From positions 1 through 16,690 of the forward strand of contig JAEWRL010000257.1 of NCBI GenBank assembly GCA_023398955.1: a DNA stretch of 16,690 nt. Reading direction: 5' to 3'. The position numbers and the translations under genes were made by a program. The notes below the pieces were generated by a model. It worked only from the letters and a program-made list of their open reading frames with translations. It ran no database searches and was not told where the DNA came from. Positions 8,239 through 16,177 of the stretch are shown here, one piece after another; the stretch's first letter is position 1, and the number at the start of each line of letters is the position of its first letter. Source of the stretch: Pseudomonadota bacterium. Lineage in GTDB: Bacteria > Myxococcota_A > Polyangia > Polyangiales > Polyangiaceae.

Positions 8239-9084
8239 ATGCCGAACGCGATGTTAGAGAAATGGGAGCGCGAAGCCTGGGCGCTGGGCTACGACCCCGG
8301 GTCGCCCAAGATCCCACTGCACGTGCTGCTTGGCGAAGCGGTGGATATCGTTCGATTCTTCCATACACACGACGAAACGAGGCTCGATGCCAAGGGGCAA
8401 GTGGTGCGTCCCGGCCTCGATCAGGCTTTCCTCGACGGGCCGCTTCATCGGAATCTCGGGCAGGAGATCCTCGAGCTCCGAGAGGCGACGCAAGCTGCGC
8501 AGAGCGCCTACCTGTTGACGCTCTCGGTCCGGGAGTCACCCGCCGGACGCGCAAGCTTCGTCCTCAAGGAGCTCCGTGCGGCCCTCGAGTTCATCCTCGC
8601 CCATTCAGTCGAAGACGGGAGCGACATCCGGCTCGAACGCTTGGTGCGTGCCCACCCGAACCCAACGTCCCAAGACGCCTTGGCGGCGGCGCTCTCCGAT
8701 TGCGCGGGCCTCGCGGGGATGCGTCGGGAGCAGCTCGATGCGCTCGGCGCCTTCGAGTCGGGCATGATCGACGAGGCTATCGCTCTGGCAGCCGAGCTGC
8801 GCGCAAAGTCGGCCGACAGGCACGCCGGCACCGCGCGAGACAAGCAGCGCCGGGCTCTGAGTCTCCGCAACCGCCTCGCGGCGCTGCTGCACCGGCGTAT
8901 GCAGCTCGTCCGTGCCCTCGCGCGATACGTCTTTCGCCACGATCCGAAGGTGGTGCGGCGGGTGACGAGTTCGTACCAAAGGCAGCGCAACGCGCGGTAT
9001 CGCCGCGCGAGCATCGCTGGTCGCCGGGCTGGTCGCCCGGAGCCTGTTCTCACGGCCAAGCTGGGCGACGACGAACGCTGCTGA
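8239..9084 (+). CDS. Uncharacterised protein with Arg-rich C-terminal third
   Basis: I do not recognise a named domain in this 281-residue protein. I chose the ATG at 8239 because a purine-rich GAAAGGAAAG ribosome-binding site ends just upstream, and because the upstream extension to 8137 reads as low-quality sequence. The N-terminal 125 residues are probably helical (LEKWEREAWALGYDP, then HVLLGEAVDIVRFF). Residues 76-90 and 104-122 look amphipathic. From about residue 200 the chain is strongly basic, with about twenty Arg in 65 residues (RNRLAALLHRRMQLVRALARYVFRHD, in parts, then YQRQRNARYRR), which could bind nucleic acid or another polyanion. There is no signal peptide or membrane segment, so it is likely cytoplasmic. 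Base use matches its neighbours. Proteins with similar ARYVFRH-type C-termini seem familiar to me from myxobacterial genomes, but I cannot confirm this. It follows the 21-bp repeat array and converges on the dehydrogenase gene, 11 bp away. Confidence 0.75.
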   Translation: MPNAMLEKWEREAWALGYDPGSPKIPLHVLLGEAVDIVRFFHTHDETRLDAKGQVVRPGLDQAFLDGPLHRNLGQEILELREATQAAQSAYLLTLSVRESPAGRASFVLKELRAALEFILAHSVEDGSDIRLERLVRAHPNPTSQDALAAALSDCAGLAGMRREQLDALGAFESGMIDEAIALAAELRAKSADRHAGTARDKQRRALSLRNRLAALLHRRMQLVRALARYVFRHDPKVVRRVTSSYQRQRNARYRRASIAGRRAGRPEPVLTAKLGDDERC

Positions 9085-9095
9085 CGAGCTCTCGC

Positions 9096-10406
9096 TCAGT
9101 CCTGCTCGGCCGAGACCCGGTAAACCATCCCGTTGGCGTCGTCGGTGAAGAGTAAGGCTCCGTCCGGAGCGACGACGATACCGGCGGGACGTCCAAACTG
9201 CGTCTCCCCATCGTCACTCAGGAACCCTGTCACGAAGTCTTCGAAATCCGTGGGCTCACCTCCGTCGAAGCGGAGTCGCACGACCTTGTAGCCCGTCGGA
9301 GGGTAGCGGTTCCACGAGCCATGCAATGCAATGAACGCTTCACCCGTGTACTCGTTGGGGAACCCATCGCCGTCATAGAAAACCATCCCGATCGGGGCAC
9401 CATGGGCTTGGTATTCGCGGACGCTGGGCGCGGTATCCTCACAGTAGTCTTCTTGGGTGGTATCCGGCGGGTCGCCAATGATGGGATCGACATGCCGCTC
9501 GCCGAAGCAGTAGGGCCAGCCATAGTCGTTCCCCATCTCGAGGAGATTCAGCTCCTCAGGAGGGAGGTCGTTGCCCCGCCAGTCGGAGCCGTGATCCATC
9601 CCCCACAGCTCACCGGTGTCGGGATGCCAGTCGAAGCCTATCGTATTGCGCAGACCTTCCGCGAAGATCTCGCGGCTCTCGCCGTCCAGAGGAGCACGCA
9701 GCATCGTGGCGTGCTCGGGGTTCGTCTCCGGGCAGGCGTCACAGCTCGAGCCGACGGAGATGTAGAGCATCTCGTCGGGCCCCACACCCAGGGTGCGCAA
9801 GGGATGCTGGCCCCCATCAGGGAGGTCCTCGAAGACCGGCTCGATCTCCTGGAAGTCCCCCGCCCCGTCGACGCTGCCGCGGTAGAGCACCCGGGGCGTG
9901 GCGAGGTAGACAGTCCCCTCATGGAAGGCAATGCCATGCACGGTGGGCATGTCGCTGGCGACGGTAACAGTGGAGTCCGCGATTCCGTCGCTGTCATCGT
10001 CGACGAAGCGCAGAACATCCCCCTGCATGGGACGCGTCAGATAGACGTGGCCGTCGTGGGTGGCGAGCATGCGGGCGTCCTGCATGTCCTCCGCATAGAC
10101 GTCGATGACGAAGCCCTCGGCCACCTGAAGGCTCTCCAGACGCGCCGCCGTGAACGGCACGAGTTCGGGCCTGTAGACGTCACGGTCGATGCCCGCAGCG
10201 CCTGCCATGCCCTCTTCTGCGCCACCTTCGCCGCCCGCGGTAGAGGGCACACCAGCCATGCCGCCTTCGCCCGCGCCTCCGCCTTCGCCCGCGCCTCCGC
10301 CGTTCCTGTCCGAGTCATCGGAGCACGCCGCAAGGCCCATGGTCGCGCATGCGGAGAGGGCCACTCGCAGAACGGCGGGATGACTGAGGAGACGTCGTTG
10401 ATTCAT
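9096..10406 (-). CDS. Secreted lipoprotein, PQQ-dependent sugar / sorbosone dehydrogenase family
   Basis: This predicted 436-residue lipoprotein starts at the ATG at 10406, which has AAAGGA 7 bp upstream on the minus strand. A longer open frame to 10661 has no signal peptide at its front. The signal sequence ends in the lipobox LAAC with lipidated Cys28. The +2 residue is Ser, which favours the outer membrane or surface. Residues 36-72 are a Gly/Ala/Glu-rich linker. The rest, about 78-434, is a beta-propeller of the glucose/sorbosone dehydrogenase type: HPLRTLGVGPDEMLYISVGS (201-220), then SCDAC, RNTIGFDWHPDTGELWGMDH (253-272), NDYGWPYCFGE (293-303) and GRPAGIVVAPDGALLFTDD (406-424). The family oxidises aldoses or sorbosone with PQQ as cofactor, but many members are uncharacterised, so the substrate is unknown. 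The 276 bp upstream separate it from the hydrolase gene on the same strand, enough for its own promoter, which I could not identify. Confidence 0.88.
   Translation of the reverse strand: MNQRRLLSHPAVLRVALSACATMGLAACSDDSDRNGGGAGEGGGAGEGGMAGVPSTAGGEGGAEEGMAGAAGIDRDVYRPELVPFTAARLESLQVAEGFVIDVYAEDMQDARMLATHDGHVYLTRPMQGDVLRFVDDDSDGIADSTVTVASDMPTVHGIAFHEGTVYLATPRVLYRGSVDGAGDFQEIEPVFEDLPDGGQHPLRTLGVGPDEMLYISVGSSCDACPETNPEHATMLRAPLDGESREIFAEGLRNTIGFDWHPDTGELWGMDHGSDWRGNDLPPEELNLLEMGNDYGWPYCFGERHVDPIIGDPPDTTQEDYCEDTAPSVREYQAHGAPIGMVFYDGDGFPNEYTGEAFIALHGSWNRYPPTGYKVVRLRFDGGEPTDFEDFVTGFLSDDGETQFGRPAGIVVAPDGALLFTDDANGMVYRVSAEQD
10261..10296 (-). repeat. 18-bp perfect direct repeat within the lipoprotein linker
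   Basis: Two identical adjacent 18-bp units (10261-10278 and 10279-10296) encode the repeated hexapeptide around AGEGGG in the linker after the lipobox. Such repeats expand and contract by slippage and lengthen or shorten the spacer without changing frame. Confidence 0.85.
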
Positions 10407-10682
10407 GCTGGCTTCCTTTCTCGCTAACGACCACAGGGCGGGCCCGCAAGCACTCCGCGCGAGCCACATCGATGCGGCGCGGGTGCAAGGCACGTACCTC
10501 CCTGAAGGCAGCTTTGGCTCTCCGGCAAACCCGCTAGTCCGCAATTCCATGGCGGCCCCCTCCTCCTTCGCAAACTGCGGACACGCGACACAGAGAGGCA
10601 TCCCGCCACGGGCGTGCTTGGCCCTGTGAACCCGTTCCCGACTCGCGGCCTCGAGCCCCACGCCCTACCGTTCGCAAGCTGG

Positions 10683-11525
10683 TCACAAGGTGCTGGACGT
10701 GCGCGCGGCGGGGGAAAAGAGCCAAGCCAAGGCCCTTCCCATCGTGAGCTCGGAGTCTCGCCCCATCGAGCCATGCCGCGCCCCCGGCAGCTCGATGAAC
10801 GTGGTCGGCACGCCACGGCTCTGCAGCTTGTCCCTACCCTGCAACATTAGGTCGTGGCGGTCGAGCTCGCCCGCCATCATCACTGCGCTCTCGAGCTGCT
10901 CGAGACCCCTGGGGTTCGGCGCGCTCGGCGCTGCGATCTCGATCAAGTACCTATATCGTGATGGGTAGCGGCGCACGAGCTGTTCGGCACGTGTCGCACC
11001 CTGGGAGTAGCCGATGACGGCGATCTCTTCTGCGTCGAGTCCGAGTTGGGCGAAGCTGTCCCGAATTCGCGCATCGAGGCGCTCGAGATCCGCCGACCAC
11101 TTCGCCCCAGGCCCATCCCCACAGGGGACATCACCCTGGGGGGCAACCAAGCGGCCCCAGCGCGCTGCAGCGTACTGAAACGACTGCGCATAGCCTTGAG
11201 CGTGACCGCACATGCCATGCAAGAACACGACGCGCTTCGGGCCCGCGGGGCCCCGCGCCACGAAGACGCCCGGGGCGGCCCCTCCCTGACGCTCGACATG
11301 CTGCCGCTCGGCGGCACCCGGCACGTCCAGGCCCTTTCCCGCGACAGATCCCCCTCGTGATCCGGGGTCAGGCACGGAGCGGATGACACGCCGACTGGGA
11401 TCGCAGGTGTAGAACAATCCCAGCGCTATGCCCGAGCATGCGGCGCCGGTTAGGACGACCCGCAACAGCCGCCTCGCCCGCTCGCCCGCGGTTCCTCGCG
11501 CCGCCACGACAAGATTCGACTGCAC
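10683..11525 (-). CDS. Membrane-anchored alpha/beta hydrolase
   Basis: This 280-residue protein has one hydrophobic segment at about 20-40, then a Gly/Pro/Arg-rich spacer, then an alpha/beta hydrolase fold from about 97. The oxyanion-hole motif is FLHGMCG (101-107). The nucleophile elbow is GYSQG with Ser174. The probable acid is Asp222 or Asp225 in GELDRHD, and the base is His251 in GARHG. The catalytic triad is therefore complete. It is likely an esterase or related hydrolase facing the periplasm, and the substrate is unknown. The segment ends in FYTC, which is a poor lipobox, so I favour a signal anchor or cleaved signal peptide over a lipoprotein. The start is a GTG at 11525 only two codons after an in-frame TAG, with no clear Shine-Dalgarno. 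A second GTG six codons later is possible. It is divergent from the PAS kinase and upstream of the dehydrogenase gene. Confidence 0.82.
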   Translation of the reverse strand: MQSNLVVAARGTAGERARRLLRVVLTGAACSGIALGLFYTCDPSRRVIRSVPDPGSRGGSVAGKGLDVPGAAERQHVERQGGAAPGVFVARGPAGPKRVVFLHGMCGHAQGYAQSFQYAAARWGRLVAPQGDVPCGDGPGAKWSADLERLDARIRDSFAQLGLDAEEIAVIGYSQGATRAEQLVRRYPSRYRYLIEIAAPSAPNPRGLEQLESAVMMAGELDRHDLMLQGRDKLQSRGVPTTFIELPGARHGSMGRDSELTMGRALAWLFSPAARTSSTL

Positions 11526-11858
11526 GAACTATGCCACGTCGGGCAACCTGCCCATCAGAACGAGCGCGCGTGTCGCGCTTGGCTCAACGGCAGGCCAGGC
11601 ACCCAGACCGCGAACGGACCGAGGCACCCGTAATGCATCCCGGGCGAGGTTTTGGCTCCACGGGGTTGCCGAATGGCGGGAACAGGCCCTAGGGTCCTCA
11701 GGGACGTGAGATGGGTTCAGTACCGAGAAACAGCCGCGCTCGTCTGCCCGCGGAGTCGCGTCCATTGGCGCCAAATAGAACCGACACTGCTCGCGCCTGC
11801 GGTGCCGCCCACGAACCTGGGGAGGACGAGTGCTGGGGCGTAGGCTGAGGCTCCACTG
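11526..11858. other. Divergent intergenic region, hydrolase / PAS kinase
   Basis: No convincing gene is visible in these 333 bp. Small palindromes occur: GGGCA and TGCCC across 3 bp (11541-11553), CCCTAGGG (11687-11694) and GTCC-TCAG-GGAC (11694-11705). The last two adjoin and could be a regulator site. A TGGC followed by TTGC near 11653 resembles a sigma-54 promoter, but the spacing is 2 bp too long. I assign no promoter. Confidence 0.5.
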
Positions 11859-14615
11859 ATGCCCGCGGGAGAACTCTTCCGAGAAATGGTCAACGGGCTC
11901 CCCCTCATCGTGTGGGTGCACGACGAGAGGGGCGAGCAGATCATGGTCAATGACATGTTCTGCGAGTTCTTCGGCGTCACGCGCGCTGAAATGAGGGAAA
12001 ATCACTGGCAAGCCCTGATGCATCCCGCGGACGCCGAGGCCTACTTGTCGAGTTTCTTCGCCTCGATCCGCGAGCGGCGGCTCTTCCATGCCGAAGTGCG
12101 GGTGCGGCGCGCCGACGGGCAGTGGCGCTGGCTCGAGTCCTGGGCGCGCCCACGCTACTCCGAAAGCGGTGAGTACCGGGGGCTTGTCGGAACTAGTGCG
12201 GACATCACGGAGCGCAAGAACGCCGAAGAAGGCCTCGACCGCGCCTACCAGCAGATTGCGCGCCAGCACGCGCACTTGCAGGCGGTCTACGATGCGATGG
12301 ATGACGGCCTCATCGCCTTCGACGTCAGGGGTAGGCCGGTGGTGGTCAACAAGGCTTTCGAGCGCCTCTTCGGTCCGTTCGAGGCGGGTGGGTCGGGGCG
12401 CGAACTCGGGGACTTCCAGGCTCTCTTCGAGGTGGCAGCTCTCGACGGCACGCCGGTCCCTTTCGAGGACTGGCCCGTATCCCGCGTGCTCCGGGGCGAA
12501 AGAGTCAGCCATGTCGAACTGCGCACGCGGCGCCGGGACACCGGACAAAGCTGGGTCATCAGCTACGGCGGGGAGCCCGCCCACGACCGCGACGGGAATC
12601 AGATCCTTGCTGTCGTTGTCACTCGCGATGTCACCGAGCAGGGCCTCAGGCTCCGACAGCTGCGGGAGAGTGAAGAGCGGGCTCAAGCCATCATTACCAG
12701 CATCACGGATGGGCTGATTACAACAGACTCGGATTGGATTGTCGTCTTGGCGAACCCGCGTGCCGAGCGGCTCCTTGGTCCCCTGACGGCCCACGGTGGT
12801 CTCGTGGGGCGGTCACTGTGGGACACCTTCCGGGACGTCGAGGATACCCGGTTCGAGCACTGCCACCGGCGCGCGATGGCGGAACGTCTACCGGTCGCCT
12901 TCGAGTTCCACTACGCTCCGCTGGACCGCTGGTTCGACGCGCGTGCCTGTCCGGTACCGGGCGGCGGAATCTCCACCTACTTTCTTGACATCACGGAGCG
13001 GAAGCGCACCGAGGAAGCGCTACGCGAGAGCGAGCAGCGCTTCCGCACCCTGGCCGACAACATGTCCCAGCTCGCTTGGATGGCCGATCCACAGGGAGCC
13101 ATCTTCTGGTACAACCGAAGGTGGTACGAGTTCACCGGGACCACCCTCGGGCAGGTGCGCGGCTGGGGCTGGACCCAGCTGCACCATCCCGACCACGTCG
13201 ATAGGGTCATGGAACGGATGAGACACTCGTGGGCGATGGGGGCTCCCTGGGAGGACCTCTTCCCGTTGCGGGGCAAGGACGGGAGCTACCGCTGGTTTCT
13301 GTCACGGGCGTGCCCGGTGCGCGACGCAAACGGTAGCATCGTGCGCTGGTTCGGAACGAACACCGACGTGACCGACCAGCGCGAGGCCGAGGAGCGTCTC
13401 CGCGAGTCGGATCGCCGTAAGGACGAGTACCTCGCGATGCTTGGTCATGAGCTACGAAATCCACTGGCTGCCATACAGAGCGCAACGGAAGTGCTTCGCC
13501 TGGCGTCGACGCAAGATCCACGGGTCCTACGGGCCGCAGCGGTGCTCGGCAGGCAGTCCGAGCACATGGTGCGCCTCGTCGACGGGCTGCTGGAGGTATC
13601 GCGAATCGCCCGCGGAAAGATTGAGCTCCACCGGCTGAATCTCGAGCTCGGCTCGATCTGCCAGCACGTACTGGGCGATCGGGGCTCTCTGCTCGCGGCA
13701 CAGGGGCTCGAGCTGACTCTCGAGATCCCCACAAGCCCCGTGTGGGTCTACGCGGACCATGTTCGCCTCGCGCAAATCCTCGACAACCTGCTCGGAAACG
13801 CCGTGAAGTTCACGCCGCCGCCGGGCCACGTCAGCGTCACCCTGCGCACCGAAGGCGACTTCGCCATCCTCACTGTCCGAGACAGCGGTGTGGGTATACG
13901 CGGCGACGTCCTGGAGAGAATCTTCGATCCGTTCCACCAGGAAACCCAAGATGTTGCACGCAACGGCGGCGGTCTGGGCCTTGGGCTCGCGATGAGCCGC
14001 GGACTTGCTGAGCTGCACGGCGGTACGATCGAGGCTCGGAGTGAGGGCCTTGGCGCGGGATCGGAGTTCGTGGTGCGCCTGCCGCTCGGTAGTGCCGCAC
14101 CCGCGGCGCCGCGTGTCGAGCGCCAAGAGACGCCGAGCACCCACCGCATCCTCATCGTCGAGGACAACACCGACACCGCTCAGATGTTCTCTGAGGTCCT
14201 ACGGTGCCTGGGCCACGAGGTCACAGTCACCCAAGCTGCGCAGGAGGCTCTGACCACGCTGCGCAGCGGGCCCCAGGACGTGGTTCTCTGCGACATCGGC
14301 CTGCCCGGCATGAGCGGATACGATTTCGCGCTAGCTGTGCGGGCCGACCCGAAGCTCCAAGGAATCCCTCTCATCGCCCTCACGGGGTATGGACAGCCGG
14401 AAGACCGCAGACGCAGCGCAGATGCGGGTTTCGATGCGCACCTCACCAAGCCAGTGGACCTGGCGCAGCTGCGTACCGTACTGCGCGAATCCTCACGCCG
14501 GCAGGGCAACGGTCACACAAGAGTCGGGGCAGCCCAATCCGAACAGGAGAAATCCGAACAGGAGAAATCCCCCAGCGGGCACGACGAAGGGGCCAGCCCC
14601 TTTCAGCGAGGCTAG
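11859..14615 (+). CDS. Soluble hybrid sensor histidine kinase with four PAS domains and a C-terminal receiver
   Basis: This 918-residue protein has no membrane segment, so it is probably cytoplasmic. Four PAS domains lie at about 5-118, 137-260, 271-380 and 388-508, three ending in the typical D-I/V-T-E-R/Q signature (SADITERK, RDVTEQ, LDITERK) and the fourth in TDVTDQ. PAS1 and PAS4 look like PAS_3-type, with QWRWLESWARP and SYRWFLSRACP. The HisKA helix has GHELRNP with His530. The ATPase shows Asn647, Asp675 in RDSGVGI and GGGLGLGL at 703-710. The receiver, about 762-875, has Glu-Asp at 768-769, phosphoacceptor Asp812 and Lys864. All key residues are present. The ATG at 11859 follows TGAGG 8 bp upstream, and an in-frame TAG at 11841 blocks any longer form. 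The tail after about 880 is polar and contains a SEQEK duplication. No response regulator lies nearby, so its partner is unknown. It converges on the OmpA gene. Confidence 0.93.
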   Translation: MPAGELFREMVNGLPLIVWVHDERGEQIMVNDMFCEFFGVTRAEMRENHWQALMHPADAEAYLSSFFASIRERRLFHAEVRVRRADGQWRWLESWARPRYSESGEYRGLVGTSADITERKNAEEGLDRAYQQIARQHAHLQAVYDAMDDGLIAFDVRGRPVVVNKAFERLFGPFEAGGSGRELGDFQALFEVAALDGTPVPFEDWPVSRVLRGERVSHVELRTRRRDTGQSWVISYGGEPAHDRDGNQILAVVVTRDVTEQGLRLRQLRESEERAQAIITSITDGLITTDSDWIVVLANPRAERLLGPLTAHGGLVGRSLWDTFRDVEDTRFEHCHRRAMAERLPVAFEFHYAPLDRWFDARACPVPGGGISTYFLDITERKRTEEALRESEQRFRTLADNMSQLAWMADPQGAIFWYNRRWYEFTGTTLGQVRGWGWTQLHHPDHVDRVMERMRHSWAMGAPWEDLFPLRGKDGSYRWFLSRACPVRDANGSIVRWFGTNTDVTDQREAEERLRESDRRKDEYLAMLGHELRNPLAAIQSATEVLRLASTQDPRVLRAAAVLGRQSEHMVRLVDGLLEVSRIARGKIELHRLNLELGSICQHVLGDRGSLLAAQGLELTLEIPTSPVWVYADHVRLAQILDNLLGNAVKFTPPPGHVSVTLRTEGDFAILTVRDSGVGIRGDVLERIFDPFHQETQDVARNGGGLGLGLAMSRGLAELHGGTIEARSEGLGAGSEFVVRLPLGSAAPAAPRVERQETPSTHRILIVEDNTDTAQMFSEVLRCLGHEVTVTQAAQEALTTLRSGPQDVVLCDIGLPGMSGYDFALAVRADPKLQGIPLIALTGYGQPEDRRRSADAGFDAHLTKPVDLAQLRTVLRESSRRQGNGHTRVGAAQSEQEKSEQEKSPSGHDEGASPFQRG
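14538..14567 (+). repeat. 15-bp perfect direct repeat in the kinase C-terminal tail
   Basis: Two identical adjacent 15-bp units (14538-14552 and 14553-14567) encode SEQEK twice, in the disordered tail after the receiver domain. It is probably a slippage duplication. Confidence 0.85.
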
Positions 14616-14621
14616 CCCCTT
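14587..14621. terminator. Candidate bidirectional terminator between convergent genes
   Basis: AAGGGGC at 14587-14593 can pair with GCCCCTT at 14596-14602, giving a 6-bp GC-rich stem and a 4-nt loop followed by TTT. It can also pair with the second GCCCCTT at 14615-14621 across a longer loop. The element overlaps the kinase stop codon (14613-14615) and sits 23 bp from the OmpA stop. The convergent layout makes a shared terminator plausible. The lack of a long U-tract keeps confidence low. Confidence 0.35.
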
Positions 14622-14643
14622 GATCAGGTACCCGATAGGCGGG

Positions 14644-16071
14644 CTATTCGGTGACGACTGCGAACTCGATACGGCGATTCTTCTGACGGTTTCCTTCAGT
14701 ATCGTTCTCGACGAGCGGCTGGTCGGGTCCGGCACCCTTGGTCGTGATCCGCTCCTCGGCAACGCCTTTGCCTGCGAGGTAGGTCCTGACGGCGTCGGCG
14801 CGCTCCTGCGAGAGCTGCACATTCGTCTCGCGATCCCCAACGTTGTCGGTGTGGCCCGTGATCAAGACCTTGAGGTCCGGGTACTCGACGAGGATCTTGG
14901 CCGCTCCGTCCAAGACCGGCCGTGACACGGGGCGAATGGTGGCCTTGCCGAAGTCGAACTCAATGCCCTTGATGACGCCCGTAAACTTCTTCACTTCCTC
15001 GGGCAGCTCGTCGGGGCAACCATCCGCGTCCTCAAACCCGTTCTTTGTCTCGGGCTGGTCAGGGCACTTGTCCTGGTCCAGCGGGATCCCATCACCATCG
15101 GGATCGAGGTTCGGACAGCCGTCGGGCATATCGCCCGGCTCGTTCGGACACTTGTCCTCGGGATCGATGACACCGTCTGCATCGGTGTCGGCGGGGGGCG
15201 GGCAACCCTCCGGCGCTGGCCCAGCCTGCTGCGGACAACGATCCACGTCGTCGGCGACTCCATCCCCATCAGCATCTGGTGGCGGCGGACAGCCCGTGGG
15301 CGCGGGGCCAGGCTGACCGGGACACTGGTCCGCGAGATCCTCGACCCCATCTCCATCGGCGTCTGGCGGCGGCAGAGCTGGTGGCGCTTCCTTCTTGCGC
15401 CCCAAGGTGAAGGTCAAGCCGAGCAGCACCTCCGGATGATGCGTCTGCACGCCGTCATCGGGGACGTTTTTCTGGCTCATCGTGTCGCGAAGGTCCAGAC
15501 GAACGCTCATCACGTCGTCCACCGGGACCTTCACACCCGCGCCGAAATGGATCGCCGGATCCATGTCGTTGCCAAGTCGCCCGCTATTGGTGCCGAGCAT
15601 CCCTCCGCCCACGAGCACGAAGGGAGTAATGCTCCAGAAGGGTACCTGACCAATGAGATGGCCACGTACCGCGAACAGCCCGGCAGCCGTACCATCTTCC
15701 GTATCTGTGGGCATCACCGCGCCTTCAGCCTCCACTCCGACGTAGGGGAAGGGGAAGTAGCCCAGCCGCGCGCCTAGCTCGAAAGCGGCAGTGTCGTAGG
15801 GCATGTGAGGCAACTCCTCATCGTGCAGGTTGTGTTCGTCGCTCGGGAACATCGCACCGACGAACATGCCGATCTCGACAAGGTGCGGCTCCGGCCGGTA
15901 GCGGGTCATATAGCCACCATCTTCCGCCGCGGGCGCGGATGCCGACGAGGAGAAGCCGTCCCCCGTCGAGAGCGACATGTCCGCCGAAGCGGAACCCTCC
16001 TGTGCCAAGGCCGGGGCACCGACGAGCGTGGCCACGAGCAGCGGGGAAACGATCTGCTTGATAGTCTGCAT
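14644..16071 (-). CDS. OmpA-family outer-membrane protein with thrombospondin type-3 repeats
   Basis: This 475-residue protein has a signal peptide with cleavage predicted after ALA at 21-23. Residues about 60-225 alternate polar and hydrophobic stretches rich in Gly and aromatics (FELGARLGYFPFPYVGVEAEG in parts), consistent with an eight-stranded outer-membrane barrel. Residues 235-355 hold about four thrombospondin type-3 repeats with DADGDGV- and DPDGDGI-type Asp-rich loops and paired Cys, expected to bind calcium and act as a rigid periplasmic spacer. The OmpA C-terminal domain (about 365-473) binds peptidoglycan. GHTDN supplies Asp409, and Arg424 in LSQERAD lies 15 residues later, matching the diaminopimelate-binding Asp/Arg pair known in this family. 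The likely role is tethering the outer membrane to the cell wall. The ATG at 16071 has a strong ribosome-binding site, AGGAAGGTGAGG, ending 2 nt upstream, which suggests high expression. It is monocistronic as far as the window shows. Confidence 0.95.
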   Translation of the reverse strand: MQTIKQIVSPLLVATLVGAPALAQEGSASADMSLSTGDGFSSSASAPAAEDGGYMTRYRPEPHLVEIGMFVGAMFPSDEHNLHDEELPHMPYDTAAFELGARLGYFPFPYVGVEAEGAVMPTDTEDGTAAGLFAVRGHLIGQVPFWSITPFVLVGGGMLGTNSGRLGNDMDPAIHFGAGVKVPVDDVMSVRLDLRDTMSQKNVPDDGVQTHHPEVLLGLTFTLGRKKEAPPALPPPDADGDGVEDLADQCPGQPGPAPTGCPPPPDADGDGVADDVDRCPQQAGPAPEGCPPPADTDADGVIDPEDKCPNEPGDMPDGCPNLDPDGDGIPLDQDKCPDQPETKNGFEDADGCPDELPEEVKKFTGVIKGIEFDFGKATIRPVSRPVLDGAAKILVEYPDLKVLITGHTDNVGDRETNVQLSQERADAVRTYLAGKGVAEERITTKGAGPDQPLVENDTEGNRQKNRRIEFAVVTE

Positions 16072-16130
16072 TACCTCACCTTCCTCAAACGCTGGTACTC
16101 GATGGCTGGAAGCTGGTTCCGCAGCGAATG

Positions 16131-16177
16131 GACATGTCTCCAGCCCAGAGCCAATGCCTTACCGGAGACCGCTCTCC
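16131..16177. promoter_or_regulatory. Pair of small palindromes upstream of the OmpA gene
   Basis: GACATGTC (16131-16138) is a perfect 8-bp palindrome. GGAGA-CCGC-TCTCC (16164-16177) is a 5-bp inverted repeat. On the minus strand both sites include GGAGA, and their centres are about 36 bp apart, some 60-100 bp before the OmpA start. Operator sites are possible. This is inferred from position and symmetry only. Confidence 0.2.

Noticed and set aside
7841..8240. Minus-strand ORFs encoding heptapeptide repeats (VADGGIS, VWRTTAS types)
   Set aside because: They arise because the 21-bp unit is a multiple of three without stops. The 22-bp unit breaks the frame and there is no ribosome-binding site.
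7968..9155. 395-codon plus-strand ORF crossing the 21-bp repeats and overlapping the 281-residue gene
   Set aside because: It is a different frame from the one with a ribosome-binding site and sensible composition. It is Arg/Pro/Ala-rich, and its first part is just the repeat array.
10407..10661. 85-residue N-terminal extension of the dehydrogenase
   Set aside because: The ATG at 10406 has a good ribosome-binding site and begins a proper lipoprotein signal peptide. The extension would bury it.
11650..11672. Sigma-54-like promoter (TGGC then TTGC)
   Set aside because: The spacing between the GG and GC elements is 2 bp longer than the strict consensus.
11529..12794. 421-codon minus-strand ORF opposite the PAS kinase
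   Set aside because: It is antisense to PAS domains with clear signatures, and no motif is found in it.
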